From NCBI GenBank assembly GCA_030378035.1, contig JAUCGI010000001.1, positions 53,447-117,446 of the forward strand: 64,000 nt of DNA, in the 5' to 3' direction. The notes beneath the pieces were generated by a model. It worked only from the letters and a program-made list of their open reading frames with translations, was not told the DNA's origin and did not search any database. How positions within the stretch are numbered: the first letter of the stretch is position 1; each line of letters begins with the position of its first letter. The translations under genes and the position numbers were made by a program. Positions 42,873 to 51,199 of the stretch are shown here, piece by piece. The stretch comes from Desulfobacterales bacterium HSG2 (GTDB lineage: Bacteria; Desulfobacterota; Desulfobacteria; Desulfobacterales; 4be13).

Positions 42873-43567
42873 GATGGAGTCGTCTCACGAAGTTCTTCTT
42901 TTATGATTTTTCCATCGATCAGATGGAAGAGGCGTTCTGCCCGTTCCATGACCATGCTGTCATGTGTTGAAAAGAGAAAGGTGATATGCTTTGCCTCGTT
43001 CAACTGATGCATCATGTCCAAAAGATGCGCGCCTGTTTTCTGGTCCAGATTGGCTGTAGGTTCGTCTGCAAGCACGATATCCGGTTCGGATACAATTGCC
43101 CGGGCCACGGCGACCCGTTGCTGCTGACCTCCGGAGAGTTCATGGGGCCGGCGGTGCATCTCCTTTTCCAATCCCACTTCTCTCAGAACATTTTCTGAAC
43201 GGGCATAACGCTTTTCCTTATCCAAACCTTGCAGAAGAAGGACATATTCGACATTCTCCATTGCCGTGAGGACCGGAATGAGATTGTATGCCTGAAACAC
43301 AAATCCGATTTTTCTCAGACGGAGGCCGGCAAGCTCCTTCGCTCCAAGATTCTCCAGCATTTCACCGCCCACTGTGACCGAACCGGATGACGGCGCGTCC
43401 AGCCCGCCGACGATGTTGAGGAGTGTGGTCTTTCCCGAACCGGACGGCCCGGCCAGTGCTGCAAACTCACCTTTGTCAATGGTGAGGCTGACCCCGCGCA
43501 GGGCTTTTACCATGATGCCTTTTGTCTGGTATGCTTTGTGGACTTCCTTTAATGTGATGATACTCAT
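42869..43567 (-). CDS. ABC transporter ATP-binding protein, LolD/MacB family
   Basis: 232 residues, AGGAG just before ATG 43567. GPSGSGKTTLLNIVGGLD (Walker A), VFQAYNLIPVLTAMENVEYV (Q-loop; the N-L-I-P-x-L-T-x-x-E-N-V motif typical of LolD/FtsE/MacB ATPases), LSGGQQQRVAVARAI (signature) and VLADEPTANLDQKT (Walker B). It needs an FtsX-fold permease, but none is adjacent: upstream is a repeat block (43591-43956). Overlap with the outer-membrane gene indicates an operon whose permease has been lost or lies elsewhere. Confidence 0.93.
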   Translation of the reverse strand: MSIITLKEVHKAYQTKGIMVKALRGVSLTIDKGEFAALAGPSGSGKTTLLNIVGGLDAPSSGSVTVGGEMLENLGAKELAGLRLRKIGFVFQAYNLIPVLTAMENVEYVLLLQGLDKEKRYARSENVLREVGLEKEMHRRPHELSGGQQQRVAVARAIVSEPDIVLADEPTANLDQKTGAHLLDMMHQLNEAKHITFLFSTHDSMVMERAERLFHLIDGKIIKEELRETTPS

Positions 43568-43590
43568 TTTTTCTCCTGTATTTATTTTGT

Positions 43591-43956
43591 CTGATTATAA
43601 CGCCTTCCGGGATGCCCGTAAAACGGGTGGATTCCGGCTTAAAACCTGTCAGGGACAAGTTTTACCCGGGATGACACCACGCCCTGTCATTCCGGGCAAA
43701 ATTGAAAAAATGGGACACCACGCCCTGTCATTCCGGGCAAAATTGAAAAAATGGGACATTTTTTCAATTTTGACCCGGAATCCACCCCGGCGATTCTTAT
43801 CCTTTTACCCGGAATGACATCACGCCCTGTCATTCCGGGCAAAATTGAAAAAATGGGACACCACGCCCTGTCATTCCGGGCAAAATTGAAAAAATGGGAC
43901 ATTTTTTCAATTTTGACCCGGAATCCACCTTGCTCCCCAAAAGGCGTTATAACTAG
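43591..43956. repeat. MITE family B copy 4 with nested CATTCCGGGC palindromes
   Basis: Starts CTGATTATAACGCCTTCCGG and ends GGCGTTATAACTAG (last bases diverged from TTATAATCAG). Inside are four CCTGTCATTCCGGGCAAAAT units and two GACCCGGAATCCACC units, an internal tandem expansion. No flanking duplication is visible. 43957-44060 then holds CATAAGTTTTT ... AAAAACTTATG inverted ends around CACAAAGG repeats. Confidence 0.75.
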
Positions 43957-44089
43957 CTGACCATAAGTTTTTCGGCATTTTATATCTCACACAAAGGCAC
44001 AAAGGCACAAAGAAAGCCACAAAGATGATCACAAAAAAACTTATGGCCGGATACTTAATCAGCATTTTTGTTTCAATCTCTGGTGATTG

Positions 44090-45397
44090 CTATTCACCGT
44101 CCTCAGATTCCAGAAGATGAAGGACCCGCTCAATCTGTTCAAATATCATGCGAAACGGTTCAAATTCGGAATTATCCAGTTCAGGAACAATTTTTTCGGC
44201 AAATACAGTCTTGCCTTTCATTATCTCACGAGTTCCAGGAAGATCGCTTTGCTCCACGCTTATGACAGGATTTCCATGACGCATGATTTTCGTTTCGATG
44301 TCAGGATAGCGAAATTCAAGTCCCCAGCTTTCTGCGGTCTTCTGTGAAAGTGCAGCCTCACTGAAATAGAATTCAATACAAAGATTCAGGCATTGAACAT
44401 AATCCTCTTTGCCTGGTGGAACGGGCAGAAGAAACGCCGCAGTTTTACGGTTTTCACCTATTTTTGCCTCTGCTTCGGGAGACTCTTCCAAATACTTGGG
44501 GAGTTTCCCATACGCCTTAATCCCCTCACTATCCCGGTCAAAGATTCCTATAACAAAACACGGGCTATCTGCCTGCACAGTACGAATGAGGCTTTCCAGT
44601 GTTCCAGCGCCGCCTGAGCCGCCGGAACCACCCGACGGCAAGGGATCGCAAGCCTTGATGATAAACGGCATGGATGTTTCCCCAAAGAGTTTCTTCCACG
44701 CAACTTGCAGAATTTCCCTGTCGGTTTTCCCTTCAACATATACAACAGGTTGGGTATATTCCCGCAATTTTTCAATCTCCTGCTGAATTTGCGCTTCGTT
44801 TATCGGAGGCTTGATATTTCTGATCGTCAGAAACCGGGGAAGTCTCTGTTCGGAAATTTGCTTCTCCAGTTCTTCCCTGCTGTCTGCTGTCCCGATGACT
44901 TTGTTATTTATCACGGCAACATACTGGCCCGAATAGTCTTCCAGAAGAACATCCATATTCTCATCTATCCACCGCTCATCCTTGACATTTCCCCATCGGT
45001 TTAAATATGTGACGGCTTCCTGAACAGACTGATGCAGCACCTCGAAAACATTTCCCGGCATATCTTTCCGGATATAATCCCACGCTCCCATTTTAAAGGC
45101 TTTTCTGCAATCATCCACTGTATCATTGTATGTCAGAATGATCACCACGGAGGAGAGCCCACGCCGCTTCACTTCATCCACCACAGCAAAGCCGCTGTCG
45201 TCCGTCTCCATTCGCATATCCGCAATGATGATGTCCACAGGGCGGTCCAACTTTTCCCGAGCCTCTTTTGCGCTCCGTGCCGAGGTGATATGCTTATAGC
45301 CGAATATTTTCAGCCATTCTATCAACTCGTTCAGATATTTCTGTTCGTCTTCAACCAGCAGCAAATGAATATTGCCGGTATCTTTCAATGTATTCAT
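44090..45397 (-). CDS. Response regulator with TOPRIM-like output domain
   Basis: 435 residues from ATG 45397, chosen because GAGGAGG lies 4 bases upstream; it overlaps the kinase gene by 47 bases. Residues 1-125 are a receiver (HLLLVEDEQK, phosphoacceptor D60 in IIIADMRME, Lys in DYIRKDMPG). About 150-200 is a small beta domain YVAVINNKVIGTADSREELE (DUF5678-like). From about 215, VVYVEGKTDREILQ and, at about 285, CFVIGIFDRDSEGIKAYGKL give the Glu and Asp-x-Asp of a TOPRIM fold as in OLD-family nucleases and DUF4435-like proteins. A GSGGSGGAG run sits between the two motifs. Usual outputs are DNA-binding or enzymatic; a TOPRIM output is unusual. It would be a phospho-controlled nuclease or related phosphotransfer enzyme. 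Domain order is seen; nuclease activity is inference. Confidence 0.8.
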   Translation of the reverse strand: MNTLKDTGNIHLLLVEDEQKYLNELIEWLKIFGYKHITSARSAKEAREKLDRPVDIIIADMRMETDDSGFAVVDEVKRRGLSSVVIILTYNDTVDDCRKAFKMGAWDYIRKDMPGNVFEVLHQSVQEAVTYLNRWGNVKDERWIDENMDVLLEDYSGQYVAVINNKVIGTADSREELEKQISEQRLPRFLTIRNIKPPINEAQIQQEIEKLREYTQPVVYVEGKTDREILQVAWKKLFGETSMPFIIKACDPLPSGGSGGSGGAGTLESLIRTVQADSPCFVIGIFDRDSEGIKAYGKLPKYLEESPEAEAKIGENRKTAAFLLPVPPGKEDYVQCLNLCIEFYFSEAALSQKTAESWGLEFRYPDIETKIMRHGNPVISVEQSDLPGTREIMKGKTVFAEKIVPELDNSEFEPFRMIFEQIERVLHLLESEDGE

Positions 45398-47888
45398 TTT
45401 CCTCCTCTTCTGGATAAGGGATATAGATTTCAAACTTTGCTCCGTTTTTGCCGCTTTCCCGGATATGTCCCTTCATTTGGGTCAATGTCTTCTTGATGAT
45501 GAACAGGCCCAAACCGCTTCCCTCTCCATCTGGGGATGTGGTTTCAAGGGGCAGAAATATCCGGTGTTTTCTATTTTTCGCTATGCCCTGCCCGTTGTCC
45601 CTGAACTCGATAAAAAGATATCGCTGCTGTCCGGGGATATCGCTATCTCTTATGGGAGGCATATTCGTGGTATCTTTGGCAGTGATGCATATTTCCAGAT
45701 TTGTCTGGCCGGAATTGTGTTTTAATGAATTTTCCACCAGTTCATTCAACATGCTTTTAATCTTTTCCTCATCACCGTCGAACGTCGCGTCCCCGTTCTG
45801 TATGTCCAGATCAATCCTTGCATTGGCAAGATTTCGGTTCTTTTCCCATTTTTCAAAAAGTTTTTTTACCCGAAAACGGCGATGTCTTATCCGAATGCCC
45901 TCATTGATGGATTTCAGGTCATTAAGCGCGCTTTTGGCGAACTCAATCTGTTCCAGCAGCCCCTCAAATTGCGGATAACGGGAATTCGTTTTTGGCAGTC
46001 TCCACATTACCCGACGAATCCGGGATTCAATAACACCCATCTCATTGTTTACAAAATCGGAAATATCGTGCGCTGTCTCTGAGATGATCTCTGTCAATTT
46101 TTCATAATCATTGCCCGGAATCGCCTTGGCCGCTCTTTTCCCATGCTCCCGGCGGGTTCTGATCTGCTCGATAATCTCCTCAATGCTTTCGACAATCTCC
46201 GACAACATTTCATCTTTGGCTTGGGACAGATAAAGGATGCGTTGAGCAGTTCCTTTGAGAATGCTGATCTCATTGCCTATTTTATGGTAAATGGAGCGAT
46301 TCAGCATTTCTGTATCATGTAGGCCCGCTTCTGAATGGGTGTAAAACATCCGATAGTAGTCTTTGAGAGACAGATTCAAGGTCAGTATTTTAAACGCTTC
46401 TGCATATCTTGGAGAATTTTCAGCGATTTCAAGCAGTATCTCAACCCCTTCCTGACTGTAAGGGTTGTCTGCAAAAATATGTCGGGCAACAGCTATCCGG
46501 ACTGCATCTTTATCTTCGGATTGCTCAATCGCTAATTCAAAGTATCTGTTTCCTTCTTCCTCCAATTTGATAAGATAATAAAGCCTTCCCAAACTCAGGT
46601 ATAAGACATTGGCATTGTATGATGAAAGTGTGTTCTGATCTATTTTCAGCAATGCTGATATGGCATCATCATATTTTCCTTCTCTCTGTAACAGCATGGC
46701 ATGGAGAAACAATGTCGTAGGTTCGCCAGGAGCGATACTTCCAGCCTTCTCAAGCTTCTTGGCTGCTTTATCATATTGGCCTGAATAAACAAGAGTGATT
46801 CCATAGTTAATCAGGGCAACATAGTAGTTTGGGTTGACATTCAGGGCTTGCTCAAATTTCTCTATCGCCTCCTCATGTCGTCCTAATTTGCCTAATGCAT
46901 TGCCATAGTTGTTTAAAATTCCAATGTCGTCAGGATCGACATTCAGGGCTTGCTTAAATTTCTCTATCGCCTCCTCATGTCGTCCTAATTTGCCTAATGC
47001 ACTGCCATAGTTATTTAAAATTCCAATGTCGTTAGGATCGACATTCAGGGCTTGTTCAAATTTCTCTATCGCCTCCTCAAACCGATTTAATTCATCTAAC
47101 GCATTGCCATACTTTAACAAGGCGTCAGTATCGTTAGGATCGATATTCAAAGCCTGATCGTACTTTTCTATTGCCTCCTCATGCCGTCCTAATTCGCCTA
47201 ATGCATTGCCATAGTTATTTAAAATTTTAATGTGGTTAGGATCGACATTCAGGGCTTGTTCAAATTTCTCTATCGCCCCCTCATATCGTCCTAATTTGCC
47301 TAATGCACTGCCATAGTTATGTAAAATTTTAATGTCGTCAGGATCGACATTCAGGGCTTGTTCAAATTTTTCTATCGCCTCCTCATATCGTCCTAATTTG
47401 CCTAATGCACTGCCATAGTTATTTAAAATTCCAATGTGGTTAGGATCGACATTCATGGCTTGCTCAGATTTCTCTATCGCCTCCTCATATCGTCCTAATT
47501 CACCTAATGCATAACCACAATTAACCAAGGCGTTAATATAACGAGGATTGATATTCAAAGCCTGCTCATAATTTTCTATGGCTGCCTCATATTGATCTAA
47601 TTCTAACAATACTGTTCCATGATTGTATAATTCAACAGCATTTCCTGAAATATTTATTTTTTTGCTATAAGCGATAATCTTTTTTGCGATATAATTAAAA
47701 TTTTTTGACAGAAGATCGGGATTGCCTGCCAGACTCTCTTTTAATCTGGCAATTTGCAATCTGGCATTATCAAAAAGTTTCTTTTTAACTAAACGGATGA
47801 TTTTATCCCTCCGCTCATTCAGCGGGATCAGACCCGAATTCTGGCCTTTTGCTTTTCTTTTCCCTCTTTTTTTCTTAGCTTTTGCCAT
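45351..47888 (-). CDS. Cytosolic TPR-repeat histidine kinase
   Basis: 845 residues; no signal or membrane helix. A Lys-rich N-terminus, then about ten TPR units (residues about 78-480), most as AIEKFEQALNVDPNDIGILN, NYGSALGKLGRHEE. At DNA level several of the 102-bp units at 46840-47500 are nearly identical. A helical linker follows, then SETAHDISDFVNNEMGVIES (about 605), a probable phosphoacceptor-His helix, and a HATPase_c domain with NELVENSLKHNS (N box), EFRDNGQGIAKNR (G1) and GEGSGLGLFIIKKTL (G2). It phosphorylates a receiver; the obvious partner overlaps its 3' end. TPR units should sense a protein partner rather than a small ligand. Confidence 0.9.
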   Translation of the reverse strand: MAKAKKKRGKRKAKGQNSGLIPLNERRDKIIRLVKKKLFDNARLQIARLKESLAGNPDLLSKNFNYIAKKIIAYSKKINISGNAVELYNHGTVLLELDQYEAAIENYEQALNINPRYINALVNCGYALGELGRYEEAIEKSEQAMNVDPNHIGILNNYGSALGKLGRYEEAIEKFEQALNVDPDDIKILHNYGSALGKLGRYEGAIEKFEQALNVDPNHIKILNNYGNALGELGRHEEAIEKYDQALNIDPNDTDALLKYGNALDELNRFEEAIEKFEQALNVDPNDIGILNNYGSALGKLGRHEEAIEKFKQALNVDPDDIGILNNYGNALGKLGRHEEAIEKFEQALNVNPNYYVALINYGITLVYSGQYDKAAKKLEKAGSIAPGEPTTLFLHAMLLQREGKYDDAISALLKIDQNTLSSYNANVLYLSLGRLYYLIKLEEEGNRYFELAIEQSEDKDAVRIAVARHIFADNPYSQEGVEILLEIAENSPRYAEAFKILTLNLSLKDYYRMFYTHSEAGLHDTEMLNRSIYHKIGNEISILKGTAQRILYLSQAKDEMLSEIVESIEEIIEQIRTRREHGKRAAKAIPGNDYEKLTEIISETAHDISDFVNNEMGVIESRIRRVMWRLPKTNSRYPQFEGLLEQIEFAKSALNDLKSINEGIRIRHRRFRVKKLFEKWEKNRNLANARIDLDIQNGDATFDGDEEKIKSMLNELVENSLKHNSGQTNLEICITAKDTTNMPPIRDSDIPGQQRYLFIEFRDNGQGIAKNRKHRIFLPLETTSPDGEGSGLGLFIIKKTLTQMKGHIRESGKNGAKFEIYIPYPEEEENEYIERYRQYSFAAG

Positions 47889-48066
47889 TGATTCCCCCTA
47901 TTTTCTGATCTCAGGCACAATTTGCCCCAAGTGCGCTTCAGCATACTCGAAACTTTTGGCCAAAGAGTTGATCCCTAGCTTCAGCAGAGAAACCGATTTT
48001 TTGGAAAACCTGAAGCGGATGGGTGGAATTTGGGAATTATCCTTTCTTATGTAACCCCTGTCCACT

Positions 48067-48342
48067 TCATCCGCCAATAATATCCGCCAACTTATCCACA
48101 ATCCCCCTCATCTGTTCAGCCTGACTGTTCATCTCCTCTGAAACCGCGGCCGCTTCCTGGGCATCTGCCGCATTCTGCTGGGTGATATGCTCAATTCCCG
48201 AAACTGCGTTGCTGATATGCTCGATCTTTACAAACTGTTCATCGGATGAGGCTGCAATTCCGGCCACCAGTTCCGAAACCCTGGCCGCGTTTCCGGCTGC
48301 TTCGGAAAAGGCGTTGGTTGTGGCATGGAGATCTAAGTTTAC
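48067..48342 (-). pseudogene. Methyl-accepting chemotaxis protein, C-terminal fragment
   Basis: In frame from 48342, reading LDLHATTNAFSEAAGNAARV, then SELVAGIAASSDEQFVKIEH and AADAQEAAAVSEEMNSQAEQ up to a stop at 48067. This is the end of a chemoreceptor signalling domain (I-x-x-A-x-x-Q-N-A-A-x-A-x-E-x-A-A-x-S-E-E-M motif). The start, membrane and sensory domains are absent; it abuts another fragment at 48352. Confidence 0.7.
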
Positions 48343-48351
48343 GCTTCGGAT

Positions 48352-48709
48352 TTATTTTTCGGAATACAGGACAAACTCCCCGTTTTTCACTTGCAAAAGA
48401 ACATAGCCGCCGATAATGCATCCATATTCATTGAATGTTATATTTCCGCATACTCCGGGAAAGTCTTTGGTAAGGGCAAGCGTGTCGCGAATCGCCTTAC
48501 GGTCCGTCCCTCCTTTTCTTATCACCTCTGCCAAAAGGTTTATGGCGTCATACGCCGATTGCCTTTTTAAAGCTGTCTCCGTATCCCGCATACTTCCCGG
48601 TAATCGGCGCGGACAGGCCGATATGAACCGGCTCTTTCGCGTCGGATGACGCGAACAGCAGGATCAGAGACCCCAACAGAACAAACATGATTTTTGTCAA
48701 TTGTCTCAT
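48352..48709 (-). pseudogene. Branched-chain amino acid-type binding protein with large internal deletion
   Basis: Start at ATG 48709 with GGAGG upstream gives MRQLTKIMFVLLGSLILLFA, then EPVHIGLSAPITGKYAGYGD, a normal signal peptide and first strand of a Peripla_BP_6 protein. Soon afterwards the frame changes and the C-terminal part appears (AYDAINLLAEVIRKGGTDRK, GVCGNITFNEYGC) ending at 48352. About 300 residues in between are missing. The same family provides the first domain of the receptors at 18.6-25.8 kb. Confidence 0.75.
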
Positions 48710-48714
48710 TGTTA

Positions 48715-48892
48715 CCTCCTTTTTCTGGTATATTAAACTCAATCACAAACTCCGTGCCGGTAACAGGCTCCGTCCACACCTCGCCGTGGGCCGGCTGCTG
48801 TTTCCCGGCTTTTACCCTGCTTTTTCCTGACGGATCCGGGCTCAGGCTGCTCAAACGATCTCACAAGGCGAAAGCCTGTGGAACTGTTACGG
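48715..48892 (-). pseudogene. Displaced end of the formylglycine-type domain and start of a second copy
   Basis: Downstream of the frameshift in the caspase gene, the other frame reads NSSTGFRLVRSFEQPEP, the usual last strand of an FGE-sulfatase domain. The third frame then has KAGKQQPAHGEVWTEPVTGT, a degenerate repeat of the PEGA-FGE junction of the same gene (KLKQGVDYGEVWKEPVTGME). This indicates a partial tandem duplication and decay. Confidence 0.55.
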
Positions 48893-50960
48893 CCGGCGGA
48901 ATAAGGCTCCGATTGACGCAGCGCGCAAGCATCTTATATTTTTTCCAGCTCCCGCCCCGGATCACATGGCAGGTTCCCCTTGTATGTAAAGGATTATCAC
49001 GTTCATGCTTATTGTAGGCATTTTTGGCATATATATCCTCACACCACTCCCACACATTGCCGGACATATCATACAATCCCAGACCGTTCGGACTTTTAGC
49101 GCCGACGCTGTGAGTTGATTTCTCGCTGTTGGTCAAATGCCAGGCAACGCTGTCCGCATCGCTTCCGCCCGAATATTTTTCAGGCTTCCCCCCGCTGCGA
49201 CACGCATACTCCCACTCCGCCTCGGTGGGCAGCCGAATTTCATATTCCACCTGATCCTCAGCATCCTCTCTTTTTCTGATCCCCCTCTGAGCGAATTTTT
49301 TTGTCTCATCATTCAGTTTTCGGATAAACTCCTTCGCATCACTCCAGGAAACATTCTCCACAGGATAGCTGTCGCCTTTTTTGAACTCGGACGGATTGCT
49401 CTCCATAATCTGTTCCCACTGCCTCTGAGTCACCTCATGTTTTCCCATCTGAAAATCATCCACACAGACGGTATGAACCGGCTTTTCATTACTCTCACAA
49501 TCACCGGCCCACGACCCGCAACCCATCTCATAGCACCCGCCTCTGACAGACACAAACTCCATGCCGGTCACAGGTTCCTTCCACACCTCGCCGTAGTCCA
49601 CCCCCTGTTTCAGCTTTTCAAGCTTTGCCTGTACGGTCTGCTGCTTTCCGGGTTCTATCCGTATTTTCCCGTTCCAGTCCTTATATCCCTCCTTTGCGAC
49701 CTTCACGGTATGTGTCCCCTGCTCAACATCGCCGTTTTCATCCGGGGTTTTCCCTGTATAATTTCCGTCTAAGTACCAGTCGGCACCCGAAGGCTCGCTT
49801 TCCACCCTCAGCCTCCCGGTAGTCACGATCTTATCCAGATATAATTTGAGGGTTGTGGTCTCCCCTTCTCGGATACGGACGCTCTTTTTCTTATCTTTGT
49901 ATCCGTCTGCTGAGGCCCGCACCCGAACTGGTCCCGAGTCCAGACCGTCCAGTTTGAGCGGGGATTCACCTCTCCAGTCACCGTTGATCCGGATCGCCGC
50001 CCCTGACGGCGTGGTCTCCACACGCAGGTGCCCTGTTCTCTGCTCAGGTTCAGGCTGAGGCCGGACAATGACCGCGCTTCCGCCGGCGAGCGTTTCCGAG
50101 GGCTTTTCGGAAGGGTTGAAATAAAACGGCTCTTCAAGGGATATGGTTTCCCACGGGATCTGTCTCCCATTTGTCCGGGTTCTGACTGCTTTCCGGACTT
50201 TGAAAAACATGTCCACAAGCCGCATCCCCGGCATTTTTATGTGGCGGATCAGCTCGGATGTGTAGATGCCGTTCAGTTGGCCCGGTCCGTCACTGGCGGT
50301 CGCTCCCGGTGAGGTTGCATAAGCGATGACTGTGCCTGTCGGTGCTTTCGCAGGGGCCAGCCCTCTCCCCGAACTGCGGAAACTGCGGGCAAGGGGATTG
50401 TCACGGCACGCGTCCAAAATGACGATGTTCAGCCGGTTCCTGGCATTTTCCATCTGCGCCAGAACCAGACCGGCATCCACAGCCTTGTAACCAAGTTCCT
50501 TTTCGTGCCGGATATCCGATCCGACAGGGATCAGATAATTCCTTCCGTTGTGCTGAACCCCGTGTCCGGCATAATAGAAAAGCCCCACCCCGCTTCTGAG
50601 CAGATCGTCTCCGAAGCGTGTGACCGCTTCGTACATTTCCTGATAACCGGCGTTCTCTTTCTTTGTCACCTCAAAGCCGATTTCCTCGAGCGTTTCAGCC
50701 ATGGCCTCGGCGTCATTGACCGGGTTCAGCAGTGGGGAATCTGCGTAGTCCCCGTTTCCGATCACCAGGGCCAGCCTGCGTTCGGATTTGGATTCGGATA
50801 CTCGGGATTCCGGTTTTACGCGGCGGACAGCCCGCTGTTCAGGGTATGCGTCCGGCGTCTCGGTATTCTGTCTCACAGCGGCGGGGATGCATGAGAGAAG
50901 CAGACATAAACATAAACAGCAGAGGATAAGTGTTTTTGGGGAAGATGGTTTTTGGGTCAT
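48861..50960 (-). CDS. Caspase-like (C14) / PEGA / formylglycine-generating-enzyme-like lipoprotein, 3' frameshifted
   Basis: 699 residues as read; lipoprotein signal with LLLSC. Residues about 62-285 are a caspase-fold peptidase: RLALVIGNGDYADSPLLNPV, catalytic His in LFYYAGHGVQHNG (about 131) and catalytic Cys in VILDACRDNPLARS (about 182). Two PEGA domains follow (about 315-455: GHLRVETTPSGAAIRINGDW, GRLRVESEPSGADWYLDGNY). Residues about 460-699 are an FGE/SUMF1-type domain (GMEFVSVRGGCYEMGCGSWA, RLPTEAEWEYACRSGG, SGNVWEWCEDIY). The final strand should read G-F-R-L-V-R, but a single missing base near 48893 shifts the frame, so the protein ends PPAVTVPQAFAL. Extracytoplasmic location follows from the signal. 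The substrate is unknown; it shares its scaffold with the neighbour at 51200. Confidence 0.88.
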   Translation of the reverse strand: MTQKPSSPKTLILCCLCLCLLLSCIPAAVRQNTETPDAYPEQRAVRRVKPESRVSESKSERRLALVIGNGDYADSPLLNPVNDAEAMAETLEEIGFEVTKKENAGYQEMYEAVTRFGDDLLRSGVGLFYYAGHGVQHNGRNYLIPVGSDIRHEKELGYKAVDAGLVLAQMENARNRLNIVILDACRDNPLARSFRSSGRGLAPAKAPTGTVIAYATSPGATASDGPGQLNGIYTSELIRHIKMPGMRLVDMFFKVRKAVRTRTNGRQIPWETISLEEPFYFNPSEKPSETLAGGSAVIVRPQPEPEQRTGHLRVETTPSGAAIRINGDWRGESPLKLDGLDSGPVRVRASADGYKDKKKSVRIREGETTTLKLYLDKIVTTGRLRVESEPSGADWYLDGNYTGKTPDENGDVEQGTHTVKVAKEGYKDWNGKIRIEPGKQQTVQAKLEKLKQGVDYGEVWKEPVTGMEFVSVRGGCYEMGCGSWAGDCESNEKPVHTVCVDDFQMGKHEVTQRQWEQIMESNPSEFKKGDSYPVENVSWSDAKEFIRKLNDETKKFAQRGIRKREDAEDQVEYEIRLPTEAEWEYACRSGGKPEKYSGGSDADSVAWHLTNSEKSTHSVGAKSPNGLGLYDMSGNVWEWCEDIYAKNAYNKHERDNPLHTRGTCHVIRGGSWKKYKMLARCVNRSLIPPAVTVPQAFAL

Positions 50961-51028
50961 TTTGGGTCTCCTTTTGTTAAAGTTGAACAGGACTGTCCGT
51001 TTTCAATAATTCCGAAACTCAGTCTCCT

Positions 51029-51152
51029 GTATTCCTTTTTGTCATAAAATTTTTCATTTGTCAGTCGACACTTCTGAGACGCAGACAAACGCGGATGAGT
51101 TTGTTCTTCAGAAAAAGTGTGAACTATTTTTGAAGTAATATGAAAGATGTCA
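51029..51152. repeat. Degenerate MITE family A copy (reverse orientation)
   Basis: TTTCATTTGTCAGTCGACAC ... CAGAAAAAGTGTGAACTATT and TTTGAAGTAATATGAAAGAT are the reverse complement of the copy at 52856-52982 with changes. The left end is eroded and no target duplication can be read. It lies between the caspase and OmpA genes. Confidence 0.65.
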
Positions 51153-51199
51153 ATTTTTTTAACCATAAGCGCAATCCAATACCGGAAGTTTGAAAGTCT

